A stretch of DNA of 64,000 nt from an uncultured Nitrospina sp. Its GTDB lineage: Bacteria > Nitrospinota > Nitrospinia > Nitrospinales > VA-1. The position numbers and the translations under genes were made by a program. The DNA lies in the NCBI GenBank assembly GCA_937891765.1, contig CALAGQ010000126.1, positions 46,566-110,565 of the forward strand, given 5' to 3'. How positions within the stretch are numbered: position 1 is the stretch's first letter; every line of letters starts with the position of its first letter. Positions 7,556 to 17,001 of the stretch are shown in pieces. Below the pieces are notes generated by a model. That model did no database searches. It saw nothing but the letters and a program-made list of their open reading frames with translations, and was not told the DNA's origin.

Positions 7556-9943
7556 ATGAAAAAATCACTGAAAAACCAGAAACCCACCAAATCAAGAAAG
7601 AGAAAGGAACGTTCCAGATTTGGAAAAATTTTCTTTATCGCGTTTTATTCCATCACCCTTTTTTGTTTGGTCGCAGGCTTTGCCGGAGCAGGCTTTATAT
7701 ATTTCCACTATTCTCAGGACCTTCCTGATGTCCGCGAATTAAAAAGTTATCACCCCAGCACCATCACCCAGATTTATTCGGATGGGGATGAAAAAATCGC
7801 CGAGTTTTATATAGAAAAGCGTATCATGGTTCCGCTTGAAGGTATTCCTCTGGCCTTGAAACAGGCCGCTCTGGCGGTTGAGGACTCCAACTTCTACTAT
7901 CACTTTGGCATTGACCCTAAGGCTATTTTCAGAGCCTTTATCACCAACCTGAAAGCCGGGAGTGTCGTGGAAGGTGGAAGCACCATCACGCAGCAGTTGA
8001 CTAAAACACTGCTTTTATCCAGCGAGCGCAAATTATCCCGAAAAATAAAGGAAGCCATTCTGTCTGTCAGGCTGGAACTGATTTTCACCAAGGATGAGAT
8101 ACTAGAAATGTATCTCAATCAGATTTATTACGGTCATGGCAGTTATGGCGTGCAAGCCGCCGCCCACACCTATTTTGGTAAGAGCGTTGCCGATCTAACC
8201 ATAGCGGAATGCGCTATGATCGCCAGCCTTCCTAAAGCCCCCAATCACTATTCTCCTTACAAAGACCCCGAGCGTGGTCGAAAAAGGCGAAACCATACTA
8301 TCAGCAGAATGGCCTACCTCTCGTTTATCACCCCGGAAGAAAAGGAACAAGCCTTGAATGAAGAGTTTCATCTGGGGGGAGTCACCGACATGCTCAACAG
8401 AGCTCCTTACTTTGTGGAACATATACGGCAATTTCTTGAAGAGAAATATGGCAGTAGCAAACTTTATCGCGGCGGTTTAAAAGTTTATACCACTCTTGAT
8501 ATTGATCTGCAGGAGTCCGCCCAGAAATCCGTCATAGAAAATTTGCGAGTCGCGGACAAACGCTATGGATATCGAGGCCCGCTAGGCACCCTGTATTTAT
8601 CGCAAGGGGAAACGGCCCTCCAGGAAGCTCTTGTCAAAATGAACCATTTTGAAGAGGGTGAAAGCATTACAGAGGGGAATATTATCAAAGGTGTTGTTTC
8701 GTCGGTGGGTGAAAAACAGGTAGAGGTTCTTTTAGGACCCGATTATGGGACCATTGATATTCTCGATATGAATTGGGCGCGAATTCCTGATACCCGAGTG
8801 GATGGCGGGTGGGCAAAAATCAGAAGGCCCGACGAGGCTCTTGCTCCGGGAGATTTAATCTTGGTGAAACCTCTAAGGATTAAAGATGGTGGTTGGTCGC
8901 TGGCTCTGGAACAGGAACCGGAGGTGGAAGGAAGTCTGGTGAGCCTCGATCCTAAAACCGGTCAGATCAAAGCTATGGTCGGAGGCTATGACTTTTCTAA
9001 GAGCCCGTTTAACAGGGCCGTACAGGCCATTCGGCAACCCGGTTCCGCATTCAAACCCATCATCTATGCCGCTGCCATCAAAGAAGGTTTTTCCCCTGCC
9101 AGCATCATCATAGACTCGCCAATAATTTTCAAAGAAAAGGAAGATGCTTTTGACAAGTGGAAACCGGTAAATTTCGAGGAAAAATTTTACGGGCCGACAT
9201 CACTGAGAACCGCCCTCACCCACTCCCGCAATGTGGTGACGGTCAAACTCATGCAAAATATCGGAATAAAGGGGACCATCAGGCTGGCAAAAAGTTTGGG
9301 GATCTCGAGCAACATGGAACCCAACCTGTCCATTTCTCTGGGGTCATCGAGTTTAACACTATTTCAACTCACTTCCGCCTATTCAGCATTTGCCAATAAC
9401 GGAACCCTGATTAAACCCAACGCAATTAGAAGTATTCAAAACCGTAAAGGAGAAGTTTTATACACTTCCACTCCCGAAATCACCCAGCCGATTTCGCCAG
9501 GCGTCGCTTACACCATCACAAGTTTATTGCAGAGTGTTGTGGAACATGGCACCGGGCAAAAAGTTAAGGTGCTAAATCGACCAGTAGCTGGAAAAACAGG
9601 CACCACCAATAATTATGTAGACGCATGGTTCATGGGCTACACGCCAGATTTGGTGACTGGAGTCTGGGTGGGTAAGGACAAAGATGAATCCTTGGGGAGA
9701 AATGAAACGGGATCCCGTGCCGCCATACCCATCTGGTTACAATTCATGCAGGAGGCTCTTGCCAATAAACCCATCACCAATTTTCAGGCTCCAACGGATA
9801 TACAGTATTTAAGAATCCAGCCAGAAACAGGAGAGCCTGCCACGTTCGACGAACCCGGTTCCAAGTTCGAGATTTTCTTACAGGATCATCTCCCAGACAA
9901 TGTAGAGCCTTTCCTGGGAGATTCTTTCGAAGGCACCTTTTGA
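7556..9943 (+). CDS. mrcA: Penicillin-binding protein 1A (bifunctional transglycosylase/transpeptidase)
   Basis: 795 residues from the ATG at 7556; a TTG two codons earlier is also possible and neither has a clear ribosome site. One N-terminal membrane helix (about residues 25-50) is followed by a GT51 glycosyltransferase domain with EDSNFYYHFGID and GGSTITQQLTK, an OB-like insert, and a transpeptidase domain. That domain carries SAFK (the catalytic Ser tetrad), SRN and KTGTT. The enzyme polymerises lipid II and cross-links peptidoglycan in the periplasm. It converges on a LpoA-like gene across repeat copy 2, which is suggestive because LpoA proteins activate PBP1A. Confidence 0.95.
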   Translation: MKKSLKNQKPTKSRKRKERSRFGKIFFIAFYSITLFCLVAGFAGAGFIYFHYSQDLPDVRELKSYHPSTITQIYSDGDEKIAEFYIEKRIMVPLEGIPLALKQAALAVEDSNFYYHFGIDPKAIFRAFITNLKAGSVVEGGSTITQQLTKTLLLSSERKLSRKIKEAILSVRLELIFTKDEILEMYLNQIYYGHGSYGVQAAAHTYFGKSVADLTIAECAMIASLPKAPNHYSPYKDPERGRKRRNHTISRMAYLSFITPEEKEQALNEEFHLGGVTDMLNRAPYFVEHIRQFLEEKYGSSKLYRGGLKVYTTLDIDLQESAQKSVIENLRVADKRYGYRGPLGTLYLSQGETALQEALVKMNHFEEGESITEGNIIKGVVSSVGEKQVEVLLGPDYGTIDILDMNWARIPDTRVDGGWAKIRRPDEALAPGDLILVKPLRIKDGGWSLALEQEPEVEGSLVSLDPKTGQIKAMVGGYDFSKSPFNRAVQAIRQPGSAFKPIIYAAAIKEGFSPASIIIDSPIIFKEKEDAFDKWKPVNFEEKFYGPTSLRTALTHSRNVVTVKLMQNIGIKGTIRLAKSLGISSNMEPNLSISLGSSSLTLFQLTSAYSAFANNGTLIKPNAIRSIQNRKGEVLYTSTPEITQPISPGVAYTITSLLQSVVEHGTGQKVKVLNRPVAGKTGTTNNYVDAWFMGYTPDLVTGVWVGKDKDESLGRNETGSRAAIPIWLQFMQEALANKPITNFQAPTDIQYLRIQPETGEPATFDEPGSKFEIFLQDHLPDNVEPFLGDSFEGTF

Positions 9944-9948
9944 TTTAA

Positions 9949-10052
9949 CCCCCCTTGGCAGGGGAGGCGATGGCACTGACTTCTCAAACCGAGATTACTC
10001 TCTGCTAGCTAGAAATTTTATTGCTCAATAGCCCCACGCCTAATGGGGGCTA
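9949..10052 (-). repeat. Dispersed palindromic repeat, copy 2
   Basis: Read on the minus strand it begins with a GGGGC-rich hairpin (10031-10050). After about 22 bases comes GCTAGCAGAGAGTAATCTCGG, which aligns with the 46315 copy (GGCTAACAAAGAGTTATCTCGG) at the same spacing. It ends with CCCC-TTGGCA-GGGG (9951-9964). The copy fills the 106-bp gap between two converging genes. The stop codon of the LpoA-like gene (10050-10052) is at its edge. Confidence 0.6.
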
Positions 10053-12089
10053 GTTTTGCTGAACAATTTTTTTTCTTTTTACTGTCAGCACAAAAATATT
10101 TTTTTCGGAGTCACCAGATGGAAGCAAGGTGGTCTTCCCCGTCACACCGGGAAAGTTTTTAACAGTTTTCAAGCTTTCCTTCAACTTGATTCGGTTATCC
10201 GCACCCGCCAGAATATTTTTGATGACAATATTTGCCGCATCAAAAGCTTGGGCCGACAAGTAGGTGGGCTCTTCGCCAAAATTGGTTTTAAAATCCTGAA
10301 CAAATTTTTTGACCTCTAACTGGTGAGAATCAGGATAATAGCCATCCACAAAATAAACCGTCTTCAAATACTTCCCGCCCATCTTAACCAGTTCGGGAGA
10401 GTTCCAGCCATTCGCTCCCAGCAAAGTTATATTATTAACATTATAAAAAGCCAGTTGTGGAATGATCAGCCCCACCTTGTCATAGACCCCTGGAATAAAA
10501 AGAGCGTCATAACTCAACTCCAGCGACACTTTTAACTTTTCGATATCATTCTCCGACCAATGTCCCATATCAAGTATTGGTCGGGATAAAACAGATGTAT
10601 CGCTGAAGTCGGGTGTCACCCCCTCACTCAACAATAACTCACGGGCAATCTTTTCCAGAGCATCATCTTCAACACCGCCTATCTCCAAAATCTGTTTTTT
10701 AAAATCGTTTTGGGTACGCTCATATCCAGCAACCGCAACCACCTCTCCGCCCAGGGCTTCTACTTCGCTGATGAAGATATCTTTTAATTCCAACCCAAAA
10801 GTTTCAAAAGGATAAAGCACAGCAAATCTTTTCAACTGAAGAGTATTAACAGAATACTCCGCCAGGAATTTTGCCTGAATCTCCCGGGTCAAAGAATTAC
10901 GAAACATAAAGGGATTCAAATCCACCAGCCCATGGGTTGATGCAGTGGGTGAAAATATAGGGATTTGATATTTTCGGGCAACCTCACCGGCAACTTTAAC
11001 CTCATCACTCAGCAAGGGCCCAATGATACCCACAACATTGGGCAATCCGGCCAACTCGCTTATAATTTCATTCATCGGCAGCTGATGACCCGAGTCCCTC
11101 ACCTCCAGCGCCAGTTTTTCACGGGCTTTAAAGGAAAGCTGATTCACGGCCAGCTGAATTCCCTGCAGTACTCTTTGTCCTGTCAGCGCAAGCTTGCCGG
11201 TCAAGGGAAGAACCACACCTATTTTAATTTTAGCCCCGGTATCCGTCTTAACCTGGTTTAACCTGTTCTCCAACTCAACTTTACGAGGATGAGCAGGGAA
11301 AGCTCCAATGAACTTTTCGATACTCTCCGCGTAGTTGGCAATATCCCCGGCATCTCTGAAAGACGATATTTTTCTTAATAATAAAAGATCCACCGGAAAA
11401 CTGTTGCCCAGCCTTTGAATCAAAGCTGAGACCTGGGCGTCCCCAAGTTTTTCATTAATCAGCTTTTCAGCGACCTTGACTGCGTGTTCACTAATTTCTT
11501 TATTTTCAATCTGGCCATGGACTTGTTTCAACTTAGCAAACGCTTTTTCATAATCCATTCGACCTCCATCAATTCTGGCCAAGTAAACCATGACCTCCCA
11601 TTTACGCTTTTTATCCGGAGATGATCGTAAAACCATTTTAAATAAAGATTCCGCACGGTCATAATCTGCCAATTCATAATGGCAGACGGCCATGTCAAAT
11701 CTTGCTGGATTTGCAAAAAGGGAACCCGAAAAATCCCGCAAAAGAATCTGGTAGAAACGGACTGCCGTAAAATAAGAGTGGTTTGACTGATCTATCCAAC
11801 CGAGGCGAAACAAAGCCTGATGGCTTCTTTTCCCCGAGGGGTTTTCCGATAAATAGTCATGGTAAAGCGGCTTGGCACCGAGAAAGTCTCCTGAATGAAA
11901 CAGGTATTCGGCCTGCAAGAAAGGATCTCCCTGCAAAACAGGCTCGGCCTGCTCTATGTTGCCATTCCCTGAAACCACTTCTTCAGATTCGGCATAAGCC
12001 GGTCCACAAAGGCTTAGCAGACAAAGCAAAATAAAATTAATGCTTACTGTTCTCATCAAATCGATTTTCGAACTCCCATTAATCATCAT
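10050..12089 (-). CDS. LpoA-like protein: TPR region plus periplasmic-binding domain
   Basis: Up to 679 residues. The clearest signal peptide begins at an internal Met (12056) and ends ...GPAYA. The longer start at 12089 overlaps the upstream gene by 11 bp; neither has a good ribosome site. TPR-like helices span roughly residues 50-260. A Peripla_BP_6 (Leu/Ile/Val-type) domain runs from KIGVVLPLTGKLALTG to the end. The same pairing of domains is found in LpoA, the outer-membrane activator of PBP1A, but no standard lipobox is visible, so it may be soluble periplasmic. It lies opposite a PBP1A gene. An amino-acid-type ABC binding protein is the alternative. Confidence 0.75.
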   Translation of the reverse strand: MMINGSSKIDLMRTVSINFILLCLLSLCGPAYAESEEVVSGNGNIEQAEPVLQGDPFLQAEYLFHSGDFLGAKPLYHDYLSENPSGKRSHQALFRLGWIDQSNHSYFTAVRFYQILLRDFSGSLFANPARFDMAVCHYELADYDRAESLFKMVLRSSPDKKRKWEVMVYLARIDGGRMDYEKAFAKLKQVHGQIENKEISEHAVKVAEKLINEKLGDAQVSALIQRLGNSFPVDLLLLRKISSFRDAGDIANYAESIEKFIGAFPAHPRKVELENRLNQVKTDTGAKIKIGVVLPLTGKLALTGQRVLQGIQLAVNQLSFKAREKLALEVRDSGHQLPMNEIISELAGLPNVVGIIGPLLSDEVKVAGEVARKYQIPIFSPTASTHGLVDLNPFMFRNSLTREIQAKFLAEYSVNTLQLKRFAVLYPFETFGLELKDIFISEVEALGGEVVAVAGYERTQNDFKKQILEIGGVEDDALEKIARELLLSEGVTPDFSDTSVLSRPILDMGHWSENDIEKLKVSLELSYDALFIPGVYDKVGLIIPQLAFYNVNNITLLGANGWNSPELVKMGGKYLKTVYFVDGYYPDSHQLEVKKFVQDFKTNFGEEPTYLSAQAFDAANIVIKNILAGADNRIKLKESLKTVKNFPGVTGKTTLLPSGDSEKNIFVLTVKRKKIVQQN

Positions 12090-13470
12090 TTTTTGATTTA
12101 TCTTTTAATTTGTGTTTTTCAATTCGATACCTCATTGAACGAAAACTGAGGTTTAATTTTTCCGCCGCCTTATTAATGATACCGTCAGATCGCATCAAAG
12201 CATTGGCTATCATTTTCTTTTCGATTTGATTCAGAGTTTTTTCCAGGTCGATCTCGTTCTGGTCGAGCCCCGGAACCTGGATTTTATCGGGAGACAATTG
12301 TCCGAGAAGTTCATCCGGCAAGCTGCTTTTGCCGATCCTCTCCCTCGTTTCCAGAACCACTGCCCTCTCAATGACATTTTCCAGTTCCCTCACGTTGCCC
12401 GGCCATGAATAGCGCTCAAAAAATTTTAAAGCATCCGGATCTATGCCCTGAATATAGGTTTTATTGTGTCGAGCATTGTACTTATTGATAAAAAATTCCA
12501 CCAGATCTGGAATATCTTCCCTGCGCTCCCTTAACGGAGGCAGGTGAATAGGAATGACATTCAACCGGTAATATAAATCTTCACGGAAGGATTTTTTTTC
12601 CACTAAATCCGCAAGGTTACTGTTGGTCGCCGCAATGACTCTCAAGTCTAAGGGAATGGACTGGGTGCCCCCTAATCGCATGATTTCATTCTCCTGCAAA
12701 ACCCTCAACAGTTTGACCTGAGTCGATAACGGGGCATCGCCCACTTCATCAAAAAAGAATGACCCTTTATTGGCGGATTCCATCAACCCCAGCTTCAGGG
12801 AATCGGCGCTGGTGAACGCTCCTTTTTCATGCCCGAACAATTCACTTTCAAGAAGGTTTTCCGGCATCGCTCCACAATTGATTGAGACAAAGGGGTAATT
12901 TTTTCTATTACCATTAAAGTGGATGGCTTTAGCGATGAGTTCTTTGCCTGTACCACTTTCACCGGTGATCAATATGGTTGCTTTGCTTTGGGCAACTTTT
13001 TCCACCAGATCGAAGATTTTCTGTATCGGCCCGGATTTTCCTATGATGTTTGAAATCTGAAAACGGTCATTCAAAGCGGTCTTTAAAAACCGGTTTTCCT
13101 GAGCGAGATTTCGTTTTTCCAAAGCGTTCTTGACGATCCGTTGAATATCTTCGATTTTGAACGGTTTGGAAATATAATCGTAGGCACCCTTTTTCATGGC
13201 GATCACAGCTGTTTCTGCAGAAGCATAAGCCGTCATCATCACAACAGGGGTATCGGGGAGGGCATTACGGGCCGCATCCAAAACATCTATGCCATTGGAG
13301 CGCCCCATGCGGATATCGGTCAGAATCAGATCAAAATTGTTTTCACGAATCAGCTTGATGGCTTTTTCGACGCTGGGAGCGGTGACAACCTGATAACCTT
13401 CCTCCTCAAGCATAATGACCAGGAAGTCCCGTAAGCTTTTTTCATCGTCCGCAACCAGAATGGAACTCAT
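12079..13470 (-). CDS. NtrC/PilR-type sigma-54-dependent response regulator
   Basis: 463 residues. Receiver domain at 1-120 with the phospho-acceptor Asp52 (LTDIRM), Thr80 and Lys102. AAA+ domain with Walker A GESGTGKE (170-177), Walker B FFFDEVGD and arginine-finger region FREDLYYRLN. Fis-type helix-turn-helix at the C-terminus (NKAAEKLNLSFRSMRYRIEK), close to PilR. It should activate RNA polymerase carrying the sigma-54 encoded at 36017. The sigma-54 contact loop reads GAFTSA (217-222) rather than GAFTGA. No partner kinase is adjacent. The 3' end overlaps the LpoA-like gene, suggesting co-transcription. Confidence 0.92.
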   Translation of the reverse strand: MSSILVADDEKSLRDFLVIMLEEEGYQVVTAPSVEKAIKLIRENNFDLILTDIRMGRSNGIDVLDAARNALPDTPVVMMTAYASAETAVIAMKKGAYDYISKPFKIEDIQRIVKNALEKRNLAQENRFLKTALNDRFQISNIIGKSGPIQKIFDLVEKVAQSKATILITGESGTGKELIAKAIHFNGNRKNYPFVSINCGAMPENLLESELFGHEKGAFTSADSLKLGLMESANKGSFFFDEVGDAPLSTQVKLLRVLQENEIMRLGGTQSIPLDLRVIAATNSNLADLVEKKSFREDLYYRLNVIPIHLPPLRERREDIPDLVEFFINKYNARHNKTYIQGIDPDALKFFERYSWPGNVRELENVIERAVVLETRERIGKSSLPDELLGQLSPDKIQVPGLDQNEIDLEKTLNQIEKKMIANALMRSDGIINKAAEKLNLSFRSMRYRIEKHKLKDKSKNDD

Positions 13471-13554
13471 ATTAAGATTTTATCGCCATTCTTACCTGTA
13501 AATCAATAAAGGTTCATAAAAACTTTTGCGGAATGAAGACTGGAATAAGCCACG

Positions 13555-14760
13555 TCAACGTTTAAAGGTTTCTGCATAAAGCTTTAAACGCAGGGCGTTG
13601 AGTTTTATGAATCCCTCTGCGTCATTCTGGCTATAACCATGACTCTCTTCAAAGCTGGCTATATTCTGGTTGTACAGCGATTTTTCAGCCTTTCGGCCTA
13701 TGACAATGCAATTGCCCTTATACAGTTTCAGCCTGACTTCACCGGTGACATTGGCTTGGGCATGATCCATGGTTTGCTGGAGCAGTTCTCTTTCGGGAGA
13801 AAACCAGAAACCGTTGTAGATCATCCTGGCGTAGGAGGGAATCAGAGAATCACGGAGAAAAGCAACCTCGCGATCCAGAGTGACAGATTCAACCGCCCGA
13901 TGGGCTTCGTGCAGAATCGTCCCACCCGGGGTTTCATAAACCCCGCGTGACTTCATCCCGACAAAGCGGTTCTCCACAATATCAATACGCCCTATTCCGT
14001 TTTCCCCGCCATACTGGTTAAGCCGCTCCAGCAAAGTTGCAGGGCTCATCTTCTCGCCGTTTATGGCAACCGGGTTTCCCTGTTCGTAAGAAATCTCTAT
14101 AACGGTCGGTTTATCGGGGGCCGCTTCAGGAGTCACCGACAATAAAAACATATCATCATGAGGTTCATACCAAGGATCTTCCAACACCCCTCCTTCATAA
14201 CTGATGTGAAACAAATTACGATCCGTACTATAGGGTTTGGCCTTGGTAACAGGAACGGGAATCCCGTGCGTCTCAGCATAATTGATCAACGCCGTGCGAG
14301 AATTGAGATCCCATTCACGCCAAGGAGCAATAATCTTTATTTCGGGATTGAGCGTATGGTAAGCCAGTTCAAAACGAACCTGATCGTTGCCTTTGCCTGT
14401 CGAACCATGCGACACGCCATCCGCTCCTTCCAGATTGGCAATTCGTATCTGCTCTTTGGAAATCAACGGTCTGGCAATAGAAGTACCCAAAAGATAATTA
14501 TGCTCATAAAATGCATTACCCCGGAGCATGGGAAAGACAAAATCTCTGATAAATTCTTCCCGCAGGTCTTCGATATAAACCTTGCTGGCTCCGGTTGCCA
14601 GAGCTTTTTCTCTGACCGGCTCCAACTCCTGGCCCTGCCCCACATCGGCAGCAAAAGCGATGATCTCACAATCATATTTTTCCTTAAGCCATTTGATGAT
14701 GACGGAGGTATCCAGTCCGCCTGAGTAGGCCAATACAATTTTCTTAAATTTAGTTGCCAT
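13555..14760 (-). CDS. argG: Argininosuccinate synthase
   Basis: 401 residues, the usual length. The P-loop AYSGGLDTS is near residue 10. Further family motifs are [16 protein letters not shown] [16 protein letters not shown] and [21 protein letters not shown]. It joins citrulline and aspartate at the cost of ATP in arginine synthesis, in the cytoplasm. No other arg gene is adjacent. It is probably transcribed with or shortly after glk upstream, 60 bp away. Confidence 0.97.
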   Translation of the reverse strand: MATKFKKIVLAYSGGLDTSVIIKWLKEKYDCEIIAFAADVGQGQELEPVREKALATGASKVYIEDLREEFIRDFVFPMLRGNAFYEHNYLLGTSIARPLISKEQIRIANLEGADGVSHGSTGKGNDQVRFELAYHTLNPEIKIIAPWREWDLNSRTALINYAETHGIPVPVTKAKPYSTDRNLFHISYEGGVLEDPWYEPHDDMFLLSVTPEAAPDKPTVIEISYEQGNPVAINGEKMSPATLLERLNQYGGENGIGRIDIVENRFVGMKSRGVYETPGGTILHEAHRAVESVTLDREVAFLRDSLIPSYARMIYNGFWFSPERELLQQTMDHAQANVTGEVRLKLYKGNCIVIGRKAEKSLYNQNIASFEESHGYSQNDAEGFIKLNALRLKLYAETFKR

Positions 14761-14820
14761 AACTGCTTTCTTTCCAGGTTAGAGAATTCGGGAATAATCC
14801 GAATCCAGACAATGATCAAT

Positions 14821-15753
14821 TCACAAAACAAGGGCGTATTGGGCGGCCCCCAGCAACGGGGCAGATTCATCCATCACCACTTTCACAGGAATTTTCGTGA
14901 GGTATTTTGCAAACCTGCCTTTGTCAAGAAACGCCTCCATAAATCCCCCTTCCTGCAACAAGGCTACGATCTTCGGAGCAATGCCTCCGCCAAGATAAAC
15001 CCCGCCATCCGATAAATATTGCAACGCTAAATTTCCTGCGAGAGCTCCATACAGGGAAATAAATAGTTCTATAGTTTTCTCACAAACCGGAGAAGTTTTT
15101 GCGATGGCTCTTTCAACGATAGCAACGGGAGAATCGACAGCCTCATCTTCCGTCGCCTTGAAAAATCCATAAATATCCAACAAGCCGGGGCCTGATAATA
15201 CCCGCTCTATGCCGACTCTGGAATATTTTTTTTGCAGAAAAAATAAAAGCTCCGATTCCTGTTCATTGCGGGGAGAAAAATCACAATGTCCCCCTTCGGA
15301 ATCCATAACGATATATTTGCCGTTTTTGTCGGACACCAGAAAGGCCTGCCCTAAACCCGTGCCCGCTGAAACCACCGATATTCTTCCTTCACTGACAGAG
15401 GTTCCGGCTTGAATGACTTCAAAAGCTTCGGGACCCAAAAAAGGAATCGCGTATGCCGTCGCGGCCAAGTCATTGACGAGCCAGACTGAGTTCAGCCCTA
15501 ATTTTTCCCTTAAGCGTTCAGTCTCAATCTGCCAGGAAAGGTTGGTCAACTCGCATTTGCCGTTAATGACCGGACCGGCTACACCAAAGCAGGCTTTCTC
15601 AATCTTTGCATCGTTGTCCTTTAAAAAGTCCTGCAGTATCTTCTCGAATCCGGAAAAGTCTCGACTTTCATAACGTTTTTCCGTTATCCGCGTTTGTCCG
15701 TCAAATAGAGCCAGATTGACCTTGGTACCACCAATATCCCCTGCCAGTATCAT
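14821..15753 (-). CDS. glk: Glucokinase
   Basis: 310 residues of the bacterial Glk family (E. coli type, not ROK). It has N-terminal phosphate loop GDIGGTKVNLALFDG, LVNDLAATAYAIP with the catalytic Asp, GTGLGQAFLV, and EGGHCDFSPRNEQE, which binds glucose. It phosphorylates glucose with ATP to glucose-6-phosphate. The start codon overlaps the tal stop by 4 bp (ATGA). Together with tal and pgi it forms a sugar-phosphate operon. Confidence 0.94.
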   Translation of the reverse strand: MILAGDIGGTKVNLALFDGQTRITEKRYESRDFSGFEKILQDFLKDNDAKIEKACFGVAGPVINGKCELTNLSWQIETERLREKLGLNSVWLVNDLAATAYAIPFLGPEAFEVIQAGTSVSEGRISVVSAGTGLGQAFLVSDKNGKYIVMDSEGGHCDFSPRNEQESELLFFLQKKYSRVGIERVLSGPGLLDIYGFFKATEDEAVDSPVAIVERAIAKTSPVCEKTIELFISLYGALAGNLALQYLSDGGVYLGGGIAPKIVALLQEGGFMEAFLDKGRFAKYLTKIPVKVVMDESAPLLGAAQYALVL

Positions 15754-16988
15754 CTTAGAAACGAACGGATGCGCTCGTCCAGGGCATTCTGATCTTTGGT
15801 GAAAGACTGCAACGCCGATTGCGTCATCAAGTCGTCCAGTGCAACGGATTGCGGCCAGTCGGTCAGATTGGGAATTTTTCCGTGGTCCTGGATTTTCTTT
15901 AAATCGTCATCGCTGAAGGGATGAAACAGGTTGACTCCCCGAGCCATTTCTTCCAGTTCCTTTCCCTGCATGGAATCCAGTTCCGGTGTAGCAACCAGAG
16001 CGTTCACGAAATCCTCAAACTCATCGGACAGTTGCCAAAGTTCAGGAAAACGTTTCGCCAAGGCATGCTGTGGATCAATCCCCGGTTCAATCGTATCATC
16101 AATATGAGACGTTACCTCTTCAGCCGACTTCCCAGATTCCTGAAAATCTTTCATCGCTGCGGGAGGAATGGTCAACACATCCAACCCGGCCAGAAAAGCC
16201 ACCTGTTCGCCATTTCTTATGCTGGCAGCAATCAAGCGTGATCCCACATCTTTGTGGTTATCCCGCGCTGACTTTAACGCTCGTTGGGTCTCCAACGTTA
16301 CTTTTTCTCCCACCAGTTCTCCCGTACCCGCTTTATGATCCATTACCACTTGATTCAACCGACCCAAAAAGACATTCACAAAATCTGGATTGGCCAAACG
16401 CGCCGCTAGATAGTTTTGCCGAACTGAAAACCCCAACGTGAAATTAATGGGAATACCCTCCTGCCTTAAAGTGCGCACCGCTAGATACCCTTCAGGGGTC
16501 AGGGGCACTTTAACCGTGAAGTATTCCGGGCAAACCTTGTAATATCGGCGACCAAAATGAAGCGTGCGCTCTATACTCCGGGACACAGCCGGGTGCAACT
16601 CGACACTGACTTTCACCTTGAAAGCCTGAACCAGGCGCAGGGCAATTTTGCAATTTATGACAAACCCCACCTCCAAGATCATTTCCTCTTCAGACAACTC
16701 CAAGCCTTCCTGTCGGATTTTGTGGATGGTGTCTTCAATGACCTTGTCCATAATCCCGCTTTGCACCACCTGATTTGCCAAGGTGTTATTGGTGGTCAAA
16801 GCCGTAAGTTCGTCCTTCCATATCTCTTGGGCTTTCTCCAACTCGCCGGTATCAATCCACACCTCAGTGCCAAGGGCTTTCAATCTGGCCAGTAAAGGGT
16901 CCGATTCGCTCTGGGGTGACGCTCCCTCAATTTTTTCAAAAGCCAGTCCATGCAAAACTTCCTCCAGCTTTTGGCTTACAGTATCCAT
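15750..16988 (-). CDS. tal: Transaldolase
   Basis: 412 residues from the ATG at 16988, which has AGAGG eight bases upstream; an upstream extension would overlap pgi without a ribosome site. It contains VWIDTGELEKAQEIW near the start, FTVKVPLTPEG with the Schiff-base lysine, and INFTLGFSVRQNYLAARL. It belongs to the longer transaldolase class that in some bacteria is fused to Pgi; here the two are separate and adjacent. It moves a dihydroxyacetone unit between sugar phosphates in the pentose phosphate pathway. It overlaps glk by 4 bp. Confidence 0.9.
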   Translation of the reverse strand: MDTVSQKLEEVLHGLAFEKIEGASPQSESDPLLARLKALGTEVWIDTGELEKAQEIWKDELTALTTNNTLANQVVQSGIMDKVIEDTIHKIRQEGLELSEEEMILEVGFVINCKIALRLVQAFKVKVSVELHPAVSRSIERTLHFGRRYYKVCPEYFTVKVPLTPEGYLAVRTLRQEGIPINFTLGFSVRQNYLAARLANPDFVNVFLGRLNQVVMDHKAGTGELVGEKVTLETQRALKSARDNHKDVGSRLIAASIRNGEQVAFLAGLDVLTIPPAAMKDFQESGKSAEEVTSHIDDTIEPGIDPQHALAKRFPELWQLSDEFEDFVNALVATPELDSMQGKELEEMARGVNLFHPFSDDDLKKIQDHGKIPNLTDWPQSVALDDLMTQSALQSFTKDQNALDERIRSFLR

Positions 16989-17001
16989 GTTGTTATCCTC
17001 T

